A DNA stretch of 6,642 nt from Candidatus Woesearchaeota archaeon. Lineage in GTDB: Archaea; Nanobdellota; Nanobdellia; Woesearchaeales; ARS49. Within the stretch, counting starts at the first letter, position 1. Each line of letters starts with the position of its first letter. Below are positions 1-4,583 of the stretch, in pieces. Made by a program: the position numbers and the translations under genes. The notes under the pieces were generated by a model that ran no database searches, had not been told where the DNA came from, and worked only from the letters and a program-made list of their open reading frames with translations. The stretch spans positions 1 to 6,642 of the forward strand of contig JAPLZR010000114.1 in the NCBI GenBank assembly GCA_026394935.1, written 5' to 3'.

Positions 1-542
1 TTGTGCCTAGTAATCCTTATGATGCAAAGGGTTTGTTGATTGCTTCTATTAGGGAGCCTGATCCTGTGATTTTTATGGAGCCAAAGAGGATTTATCGTGC
101 TTTCCGTGATGAAGTTCCTGAGAATGCGTACACTGTTGAGATTGGAAAAGCGAAAATTGTAAGGGAAGGCACAGACGTGACCCTTATCAGTTGGGGTGCT
201 ATGCTTCGTGAGTGTTTGAGGGCTGCTGATGATGCTGCTGTGCAGGGTGTTAAGGCTGAGGTTATTGATTTGAGGACGTTGAGCCCTTGTGATTTTGAAA
301 CTGTTTTTGCGAGCGTGCAGAAGACTGGAAGGTGTGTTGTTGTGCACGAGGCTCCTCGGACTTTGGGCTTTGGTGCTGAGCTTTGCGCTCGTATTCAGGA
401 GAAACTTTTATTATACTTGAAGGCTCCTGTGCTTAGGGTGGCTGGTTATGATACTCCGTTCCCTTACTTTAAGTTGGAGAATGAGTATTTGCCCAGTCCT
501 GAAAAGATTAAGAGTGCTATTGGTAAGGTGATGAAATTTTGA
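1..542 (+). CDS. pdhB: 2-oxoacid (pyruvate) dehydrogenase E1 component, beta subunit, C-terminal part (5' truncated)
   Basis: This is the C-terminal ~180 residues of the thiamine-diphosphate-dependent E1-beta subunit, which with E1-alpha decarboxylates pyruvate or a related 2-oxoacid and passes the acyl group to lipoyl-E2 in the cytoplasm. The frame is open to the left edge. The GTG at base 3 is an internal valine in the family pattern VPSNPYDAKGLL, followed by DPVIFMEPKRIYR, so the true start lies upstream of the window. The rest is the transketolase C-terminal domain, with VIDLRTLSPCD and the HEAPRTLGFGAE segment typical of E1-beta. The TGA stop overlaps the TTG start of the E2 gene by 4 nt, which indicates one operon; E1-alpha is expected just upstream. 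Pyruvate versus branched-chain substrate cannot be decided from this fragment, so the symbol is nominal. Confidence 0.93.
   Translation, partial: VPSNPYDAKGLLIASIREPDPVIFMEPKRIYRAFRDEVPENAYTVEIGKAKIVREGTDVTLISWGAMLRECLRAADDAAVQGVKAEVIDLRTLSPCDFETVFASVQKTGRCVVVHEAPRTLGFGAELCARIQEKLLLYLKAPVLRVAGYDTPFPYFKLENEYLPSPEKIKSAIGKVMKF
527..532 (+). promoter_or_regulatory. ribosome binding site of the E2 gene
   Basis: GGTGAT matches the core complement of the archaeal 16S rRNA 3' end and lies 6 nt before the TTG at 539. It sits inside the last codons of the E1-beta gene. It supports the unusual TTG start, which also places the lipoyl domain right at the N-terminus, as expected. Confidence 0.6.
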
Positions 543-1729
543 GTTTTGATTTTAAGTTGCCGGATTTGGGAGAGGGCATTGTTGAGGCAGAGATTGTTAA
601 GTGGCTTGTTAAAGATGGTGATGTGGTTGAGGAGCACGAGGCGATTCTTGAGTTGGAGACTGCTAAGGCTGTTGTTCAGGTTCCGAGTCCTAAGGCTGGA
701 ACTGTTTTGAAGATTTTTGGCAGTGCAGGCGATAAGATTCATGTTGGTGATGTTTTGTGCACGATTGGCGAGGCTGGTGAAACTACTCGTGCTCCTGCTG
801 GCGTTATGGGCGAGCTTGAGACGGCTCCTGAAGAGCCTAAGTTTGTTGCTCCTAAGAAAGTTGCTGAGCCTTCTGTCGCTGTTCTTCCTGCAATCAGAAA
901 GCTTGCTCAGGAGTTGAAGGTTGATGTTTCTAAAGTTCAGGGTTCTGGTCCTGGTGGCAGGATTACTGAGGATGATGTTGCGCGTGCTTCTACTAAAAAA
1001 GATGCTGGTCCTACTATTACTTTTGAGAAGTTTGGTCGTGTTATCAAGCTGCCTTTGAAGGGTGTTAGGAAAGAGATTGCTGTACGTTTGTCAGAGAGTA
1101 TGCGTACCACTGTTCAGGTGACTCATATGGATTATGCTGATGTTACTAAATTGGCTGATTATCGTGAGAAGGAAAAGGAAGAGGCTGAGAAAAGGGGTGT
1201 TAAGCTGACGTTCATGCCTTTTATTGTGAAGGCTTGTGTTCTTGGTTTGAAGGCGTTTCCTTATGTTAATTCGAGTCTTGATGGGAATGATATTGTCATC
1301 AAGCAGTATTATAATATTGGTGTTGCTGTTGATACTCCTGCTGGCTTGATGGTTCCTGTTGTGAAGAATGCTAATGAGAGGACTATTTATGAGATTTCGC
1401 GCGAGATTTATCGTGTTGCTGAATTATCAAGAACTAGGGAGATTCAATTGAAGGATTTGCAGGGCGGTACTTTTACTGTTACTAATATCGGCAGTCTTGG
1501 CGGTGTTTTTGCCACTCCTGTGATTAATTATCCTGAGTGTGCTATTCTTGGTTTGGGCAGGATTGCTGATATGGCTGTTCCGATTAATGGAAAGGTTGAG
1601 ATCAGGAAGATGCTGCCTTTGTCTTTGTCTTTTGACCATCGTATTATTGATGGTGCTATGGCTGCGAAGTTTGTTAATGAGATTAAGCGTCATTTGGAAG
1701 ACCCTGATGCTTTGTTGATGGGATACTGA
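539..1729 (+). CDS. pdhC: Dihydrolipoamide acyltransferase, E2 component of 2-oxoacid dehydrogenase complex
   Basis: This is the complete E2 core (396 aa), which moves the acyl group from E1 via its lipoyl arm to CoA and scaffolds the complex. The layout is standard: one lipoyl domain (about residues 1-78, starting FKLPDLGEGI) with the lipoyl-lysine K43 in ETAKA; an Ala/Pro-rich linker; a peripheral subunit-binding domain (about 112-148, PAIRKLAQEL...GPGGRITEDDV) that docks E1 or E3; and a catalytic CAT/BCKD-type domain (about 165-396) with TNIGSLGG and the active site DHRIIDG (H367, D371). Length is normal for a one-lipoyl E2. The canonical ETDKA is ETAKA here, a mild variation. Translation starts at TTG, overlapping the E1-beta stop, and the stop overlaps the next ATG (TGATG). 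Acetyl versus branched-chain acyl specificity is undetermined, and no E3 gene follows. Confidence 0.95.
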   Translation: MSFDFKLPDLGEGIVEAEIVKWLVKDGDVVEEHEAILELETAKAVVQVPSPKAGTVLKIFGSAGDKIHVGDVLCTIGEAGETTRAPAGVMGELETAPEEPKFVAPKKVAEPSVAVLPAIRKLAQELKVDVSKVQGSGPGGRITEDDVARASTKKDAGPTITFEKFGRVIKLPLKGVRKEIAVRLSESMRTTVQVTHMDYADVTKLADYREKEKEEAEKRGVKLTFMPFIVKACVLGLKAFPYVNSSLDGNDIVIKQYYNIGVAVDTPAGLMVPVVKNANERTIYEISREIYRVAELSRTREIQLKDLQGGTFTVTNIGSLGGVFATPVINYPECAILGLGRIADMAVPINGKVEIRKMLPLSLSFDHRIIDGAMAAKFVNEIKRHLEDPDALLMGY

Positions 1730-2142
1730 TGAAATTCAATAAATTGATTCCTGAATTGTCCGTGTCTGATTTTGATAGGAGTCTTGATTTTTATACTAAG
1801 ATTCTCGGCTTTAAGATAGAGTACGAAAGAGCTAATTTTGCTTTTCTTTCTTTTCAGGGCAGTCAGCTGATGATTGATGCAGGTAATTTTTCAAAAGATT
1901 CTCCTTGGTTTACTGGGAAACTTGAGTATCCGCGGGGCAGAGGGATTCATTTTCAGCTGGAAGTTAAAGACCTCGCGCCTCTTTTGAATAGTTTGAAAAA
2001 GAAGAATTATCCTGTTAAAGAACAGCCTAAAGAATACTGGTTTAGGAAAGATAAAAAGTTGATTGGTATGAACGGTTTTCTGGTTATGGACCCTGACGGG
2101 TATCTTCTTATGTTTTATGAAGACCTTGGTGAGAAAGATTAA
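1729..2142 (+). CDS. VOC superfamily (glyoxalase/bleomycin-resistance-like) protein
   Basis: A 137-residue single-domain vicinal oxygen chelate protein. The first beta-alpha-beta module is clear (KLIPELSVSDFDRSLDFYT, then KILGFKIEYER and FAFLSFQGSQLMID), and the second contains GIHFQLEVKD and ends DPDGYLLMFYEDLG. The metal-ligand histidine usual at the first strand is absent (IPEL), and the usual Glu after DPDG is Met (GYLLMF). It therefore resembles the metal-free bleomycin-resistance-type ligand-binding branch more than active glyoxalase I. The substrate is unknown, and drug resistance should not be assumed. The ATG overlaps the E2 stop by one base (TGATG) with no clear ribosome binding site, so translation is probably coupled to E2. 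The TAA stop overlaps the convergent hicA stop within TTAA. Confidence 0.85.
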   Translation: MKFNKLIPELSVSDFDRSLDFYTKILGFKIEYERANFAFLSFQGSQLMIDAGNFSKDSPWFTGKLEYPRGRGIHFQLEVKDLAPLLNSLKKKNYPVKEQPKEYWFRKDKKLIGMNGFLVMDPDGYLLMFYEDLGEKD

Positions 2143-2366
2143 ATGTGTTTCAGGAATTCTTCTCTTGTTATTCCTAAGTCTTTTTTTATGATTTTTCCGA
2201 GCAGTCCTGGGCCGATTTCTTCTCCCGTGTGATGAGGTATTGTTGTTTTCCTGCCGTCAGGATGTTTGTACACCATATGACTTCCTGTTGTATGACTGTG
2301 TATAAACCCGAATTTTTCTATTATTTTGGCTATTTCCTTCCCTGTCAGTCTTGGAAGTTTTGCCAA
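2139..2366 (-). CDS. hicA: HicA-family mRNA interferase toxin
   Basis: A 75-residue HicA (YcfA-like) toxin with the double-stranded-RNA-binding-like fold. Family members cleave mRNA and arrest growth until neutralised by HicB. Visible hallmarks are LTGKEIAKIIEKFGF, the core TTGSHMVYKHPDGR with the catalytic-type histidine H30 in GSH, and TIPHHTGEEIGPGLLGKIIKKDLGI near the C-terminus. Length is typical and the catalytic motif is intact, so it is probably active. The start is TTG (M-A-K-L-P), 3 nt after the hicB stop and 6 nt after a GAGGTG ribosome binding site inside the last hicB codons; this couples toxin to antitoxin synthesis. The gene meets the VOC gene tail to tail with a 4-nt overlap at the stops. 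Confidence 0.93.
   Translation of the reverse strand: MAKLPRLTGKEIAKIIEKFGFIHSHTTGSHMVYKHPDGRKTTIPHHTGEEIGPGLLGKIIKKDLGITREEFLKHI
2181..2196 (+). terminator. possible U-rich terminator of the dehydrogenase-VOC operon
   Basis: About 40 nt past the VOC stop the + strand has T7, a short break and T5. Archaeal RNA polymerase commonly terminates at such U-runs without a hairpin. The tract lies inside the convergent hicA gene, where it encodes Lys/Ile codons on the other strand, so it may simply be coding sequence. This is inference only. Confidence 0.25.
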
Positions 2367-2369
2367 GAA

Positions 2370-2576
2370 TTACACCTCTATTTGCTGCACTCCTATGAAT
2401 TCTTCAGAAATTTCTGGTTTTTCTTCTTCAAGGTATGCTTGAATTGCTTCTTTCGTTCTCTGTAATAGTTCTCCGATTTCTTTCGCCTGCGTGTGGCATC
2501 CCGGCAGTTCAACTACTTCTGATACCAGCCAGCCTTCTTCGTCTTTTTCTATGATTATTGTATATTTTCTTTTCAT
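2370..2576 (-). CDS. hicB: HicB-family antitoxin
   Basis: A 68-residue HicB (UPF0150-type) antitoxin that binds and neutralises HicA. The partial RNase-H-like fold is seen in the strand pattern KYTIIIEKDEEGWLVSEVVELPGC, then HTQAKEIGELLQRTKEAIQAYLEE. It ends after about 68 residues with no C-terminal helix-turn-helix or ribbon-helix-helix, so this short form may not repress its own promoter in the classical way. The frame stays open upstream to about 2960, but the part before the ATG at 2576 is antisense to maf. This ATG begins at the family N-terminus and lies exactly 30 nt from the start of a TATA box. hicA follows after 3 nt, giving the usual antitoxin-first operon. Confidence 0.92.
   Translation of the reverse strand: MKRKYTIIIEKDEEGWLVSEVVELPGCHTQAKEIGELLQRTKEAIQAYLEEEKPEISEEFIGVQQIEV
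2373..2378 (-). promoter_or_regulatory. ribosome binding site of hicA
   Basis: GAGGTG on the minus strand spans the last two sense codons of hicB (Glu-Val) and stands 6 nt before the TTG start of hicA. It decides the hicA start and links toxin translation to passage of ribosomes through hicB. Confidence 0.75.
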
Positions 2577-2598
2577 GTTCTGATTTAGTATTTGATGA

Positions 2599-2606
2599 TA
2601 TTTAAG
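2599..2606 (-). promoter_or_regulatory. TATA box of hicBA
   Basis: The minus-strand sequence CTTAAATA begins exactly 30 nt upstream of the A of the hicB ATG (2576). With the usual archaeal TATA-to-start distance, transcription would begin at or next to the ATG, giving a leaderless mRNA. It shares an 87-bp intergenic region with the divergent maf promoter. Confidence 0.6.
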
Positions 2607-2633
2607 TCTTGCTGTGAATGAATGTGAAAAAGA

Positions 2634-2641
2634 TTTATAAA
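2634..2641 (+). promoter_or_regulatory. TATA box of maf
   Basis: TTTATAAA, preceded by a purine-rich GAAAAAGA stretch that could be the BRE, begins exactly 30 nt before the maf ATG (2664). This spacing predicts a leaderless transcript. No convincing ribosome binding site lies between the box and the ATG. Confidence 0.7.
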
Positions 2642-2663
2642 CGTGAATTAAACAGGTATTTGT

Positions 2664-3230
2664 ATGAGACTTATTTTGGCTTCGCAGTCTTTGTTGAGGA
2701 AGAGGGCTTTTGATATTCTTGGTCTTAAGTGCGAAACTATTCCGAGTAATTTTGATGAGTCGTTGATAAAAGATGCTAACCCTCATCAGCGCACTAAGAA
2801 GCTTGCTGAGGCTAAGGCTTTGACTGTCGGCGTTAAGCATCCTGATTCGCTTGTTGTTGCTGGTGATTTGTTTGCTGTGATGGATCATAAGGTTTATGAG
2901 AAGCCGAAGGATTTGAAGGAAGCTGAGAGGATGTTGAAGGCTTTTTCTGGTAAAGAGCACGAGGTTATTTCAGGTATTGCTGTTTACAATTCCAAGACGA
3001 AAAAGATGCTTTCCACTTCTAAGATGTGTAAAGTGAAATTCAGGGTTATTAATTCTTTTGAGATTAAGGATTATATTTCCCGTTATCCTGTTTTGAGGTT
3101 TGCTGCTGCTTTTGATGGTGATGGTTTGCTTCGTTTTGCTGAGAGGATTGATGGCAGTTATAATTTTGCGACTGGCTTGCCGATGCCTGAGTTAATCCTG
3201 TTCTTGAGGCTGAATGGTGTGAAGGTTTAG
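2664..3230 (+). CDS. maf: Maf-family nucleoside triphosphate pyrophosphatase
   Basis: A 188-residue Maf/HAM1-like house-cleaning enzyme; the family hydrolyses non-canonical or specific NTPs to NMP and pyrophosphate in the cytoplasm and was first linked to septum inhibition. Visible motifs are the N-terminal LILASQS, FDES (E32), VVAGDLF with the metal-binding-type Asp D68, EKPKD (K80, P81), the GKEHEVISGIAVY strand, and the C-terminal DGDGLLRFAERIDGSYN followed by GLPMPEL. The bacterial S-P-R-R signature is S-L-L-R here and A-D-T is G-D-L, so it is a divergent subgroup and its preferred nucleotide cannot be named. Length is normal. It is transcribed alone from a leaderless promoter. Its TAG overlaps the stop of an acylphosphatase remnant on the other strand. 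Confidence 0.88.
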   Translation: MRLILASQSLLRKRAFDILGLKCETIPSNFDESLIKDANPHQRTKKLAEAKALTVGVKHPDSLVVAGDLFAVMDHKVYEKPKDLKEAERMLKAFSGKEHEVISGIAVYNSKTKKMLSTSKMCKVKFRVINSFEIKDYISRYPVLRFAAAFDGDGLLRFAERIDGSYNFATGLPMPELILFLRLNGVKV

Positions 3231-3274
3231 TAGTTGATGAAGAACTTGTCGAATTTTCCTGTTTCTTTTTCCAC
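3227..3274 (-). pseudogene. remnant copy of the acylphosphatase C-terminus
   Basis: Read on the minus strand this encodes VEK-E-TGKFDKFFINY and a TAA stop, almost identical to the end of the acylphosphatase at 4183-4251 (TGKFDRFFINY-stop). The terminal 36 nt match at 32 positions, and three of the four changes are synonymous. The next shared block (CTTTTTCCAC on the + strand, 10/10) follows after a 21-nt in-frame deletion relative to the intact gene. Beyond 3274 similarity stops and no acylphosphatase active site is present, so this is a gene fragment. Both copies have the same orientation and flank the Bro-N/DinD gene. The stop overlaps that of maf, suggesting that this was once the maf/acyP convergent junction. 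Confidence 0.8.
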
Positions 3275-3285
3275 TGGACACTGGA
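3272..3285. repeat. two tandem copies of CACTGGA
   Basis: CACTGGA occurs twice in immediate succession exactly where similarity to the acylphosphatase tail ends and the A-rich foreign-looking segment begins. It may be a small junction scar from replication slippage or end joining, but it is short enough to be chance. Confidence 0.45.
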
Positions 3286-3300
3286 CAATCTGACGCAGAA

Positions 3301-3308
3301 TATATAAA
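3301..3308 (+). promoter_or_regulatory. TATA box of the Bro-N/DinD gene
   Basis: TATATAAA (within AATATATAAATA) begins 31 nt before the ATG at 3332. It matches the spacing of the other leaderless promoters in the window, so the incoming gene appears to carry an archaeal-type promoter. A second box-like TTTATAAA at 3325-3332 runs into the ATG itself. Confidence 0.6.
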
Positions 3309-3331
3309 TAACAAGTCACACCCATTTATAA

Positions 3332-4162
3332 ATGAAAGAGAACAAGCTTGTTGTGTTTCAAGACAGGAAAATAAGACGGGTCTGGCACAAAGAGGAGTGG
3401 TATTTCTCAATAGTGGATGTCATAGCAGTATTAACAGATAGCCTGAATCCCACTGATTATCTAAAGAAACTGCGTAAAAGAGATGAGACACTTGGGAGCT
3501 ACATAGGGACAAATTGTCCCCAGATAGAAATGTTAACTGAGACAGGTAAACAAAGAAAAACGTTAGCGGGAAATACTAAACAGCTCTTTAGAATAATACA
3601 ATCAATTCCCTCTCAACGAGCTGAGCCGTTCAAACGATGGCTCGCCCAAGTTGGATATGAGCGAATAGAAGAAATAGAAAATCCAGAACTGGGCCAAAAC
3701 AGAATCAAGGAATATTATGAATTGAAAGGATATCCGAAAGATTGGATTGATAAACGACTCAGAGGGATAGCTATACGACAGGAACTGACAGATGAATGGA
3801 AAAATCGCGATATAAAAACAGAGAAAGAATTTGCAATATTAACAAATGAAATTTCTAAGGCAACTTTTGGAAAAACAGTCGGGGAATATAAGGAATTCAA
3901 GCAATTACAAGAGAAAAATCAAAACTTAAGAGATCATATGACTGATTTAGAGTTGATTTTTACAATGCTCGGTGAAGCATCGACTACTGCAATAACCAAA
4001 GAAGAAGATTCAGAAGGTTTTGTTGAATGTAAAGTATCCGCAAACAAAGGCGGGAACATTGCAAGAAGAGCCAGAGAGGATTTAGAGAAAAATCTTGGAA
4101 AAAGCGTCATTTCTGAAGAAAATTATCTGCAAAAAGGAAAGGAGAAGAAGAAATTGAAATAA
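3332..4162 (+). CDS. dinD: Bro-N domain / DinD-like protein (phage antirepressor-type, DNA-damage-inducible protein D family)
   Basis: A 276-residue protein, close to the usual DinD length. The N-terminal Bro-N domain (about residues 10-105) shows IRRVWHKEEWYFSIVDVIAVL, then DYLKKLRKRD and RWLAQVGYERI. The C-terminal half is DinD-like: a charged helical stretch, then NLRDHMTDLEL (about 198-208) and KGGNIARRAREDLEKNLGKSV (about 239-259), ending in a Lys-rich tail. Bro-N is a putative DNA-binding domain of phage and large-virus antirepressors. E. coli DinD is LexA-controlled and reported to inhibit RecA filaments; whether that holds here is unknown. The ATG is chosen because it begins the conserved MKENKLVVFQ-type N-terminus and lies 31 nt from a TATA box. 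Its A-rich coding strand and AGA/ATA/CGA codons contrast with the T-rich neighbours, indicating horizontal acquisition. Confidence 0.88.
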   Translation: MKENKLVVFQDRKIRRVWHKEEWYFSIVDVIAVLTDSLNPTDYLKKLRKRDETLGSYIGTNCPQIEMLTETGKQRKTLAGNTKQLFRIIQSIPSQRAEPFKRWLAQVGYERIEEIENPELGQNRIKEYYELKGYPKDWIDKRLRGIAIRQELTDEWKNRDIKTEKEFAILTNEISKATFGKTVGEYKEFKQLQEKNQNLRDHMTDLELIFTMLGEASTTAITKEEDSEGFVECKVSANKGGNIARRAREDLEKNLGKSVISEENYLQKGKEKKKLK

Positions 4163-4182
4163 TACGTAATAATATTATTCAA
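4154..4182 (+). terminator. AT-only hairpin at the end of the Bro-N/DinD gene
   Basis: TTGAAATAAT (4154-4163) can pair with ATTATTCAA (4174-4182), giving nine base pairs with one bulged A around a 10-nt loop. A perfect palindrome AATAATATTATT (4168-4179) is embedded in it. It covers the stop codon and the whole gap to the convergent acyP stop. It could help termination or mark the right edge of the inserted block. The stem has only two G:C-type pairs, so function is uncertain. Confidence 0.25.
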
Positions 4183-4482
4183 TTAGTAATTTATGAAGAA
4201 CCTGTCAAATTTTCCTGTGAAGTCTTCCCATGTATAGTCTACTTTTTCCACTTTTGCCAGCGGGCTTCCTTTTTGGCATTCGAGTATGAATTTTCTTAGT
4301 GTTGTTTTGTCGCCTTCTGCTACTACTTCTACTGCGCCGTCAGTGTTCTTTACCCAGCCTGTTATTCCCAGTTCATCTGCTTTCTTTTTGGTGTAATCTC
4401 TGAAGAATACTCCGTGTACTTTGCCGTGGACGAGTATGTGCGCTCGTGCTCTTTCCCTGAATAAGGATTGTATTTCGTCCAT
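4183..4482 (-). CDS. acyP: Acylphosphatase
   Basis: A 99-residue acylphosphatase, a small cytoplasmic enzyme that hydrolyses acyl phosphates such as acetyl phosphate or 1,3-bisphosphoglycerate. The signature HGKVHGVFFRDYT carries the phosphate-binding arginine R28 (the usual Q of VQGV is H), and GITGWVKNTDGAVEV carries the catalytic asparagine N46. The later strands (VVAEGD, ILECQKGSPLAKVEKVDY) are standard. It is slightly longer than the common ~90 residues because of a short N-terminal extension (MDEIQSLFRER). The ATG at 4482 lies exactly 30 nt from a TATA box. The last 22 codons, less a 7-codon internal deletion, are repeated as a remnant at 3227-3274. The gene converges on the Bro-N/DinD gene and diverges from mgtA. 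Confidence 0.93.
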   Translation of the reverse strand: MDEIQSLFRERARAHILVHGKVHGVFFRDYTKKKADELGITGWVKNTDGAVEVVAEGDKTTLRKFILECQKGSPLAKVEKVDYTWEDFTGKFDRFFINY

Positions 4483-4504
4483 ATTTCTGTTTATTCAAAC
4501 ATTT

Positions 4505-4512
4505 TATTTAAA
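4505..4512 (-). promoter_or_regulatory. TATA box of acyP
   Basis: The minus-strand sequence TTTAAATA begins exactly 30 nt upstream of the acyP ATG (4482), which predicts a leaderless mRNA. It lies in the 101-bp divergent region shared with mgtA. Confidence 0.65.
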
Positions 4513-4553
4513 GGTGTAGTGCCACTGGGGAATTACTTCGTCTGATGGCTAAA

Positions 4554-4561
4554 CTTATAAA
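4554..4561 (+). promoter_or_regulatory. TATA box of mgtA
   Basis: CTTATAAA begins exactly 30 nt before the ATG at 4584 and 24 nt before the in-frame ATG at 4578. By analogy with the other promoters here, the spacing favours 4584 as the start and a leaderless transcript. Confidence 0.6.
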
Positions 4562-4583
4562 CTGATATATTTTCAATATGTAT

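Noticed and set aside
464..1693. Other-frame open stretches within the E1-beta and E2 genes (464-742, 717-917, 1427-1693)
   Set aside because: They overlap strongly supported coding sequence and give low-complexity Leu/Asn/Ser-rich translations.
2577..2960. Long N-terminal extension of the hicB reading frame to 196 residues
   Set aside because: The upstream part is antisense to maf, rich in Ser/Leu/Asn without domain character, and separated from the true start by a well-placed TATA box. The ATG at 2576 gives the normal HicB N-terminus.
3227..3325. Small minus-strand frame (about 32 residues) ending in the acylphosphatase-like tail
   Set aside because: Only the last third resembles acylphosphatase and there is no active site or upstream homology. 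It reads as a fragment rather than a gene.
3325..3332. Second TATA-like box TTTATAAA abutting the Bro-N/DinD ATG, with an in-frame GTG at 3353
   Set aside because: It could in principle drive a shorter leaderless form starting at Val8, but the ATG at 3332 gives the family-typical N-terminus and has its own box at 3301-3308.
4483..4583. Possible Mg2+-responsive RNA leader upstream of mgtA
   Set aside because: The TATA box leaves no room for a 5' untranslated region, and no hairpin series is visible in the 101-bp gap.
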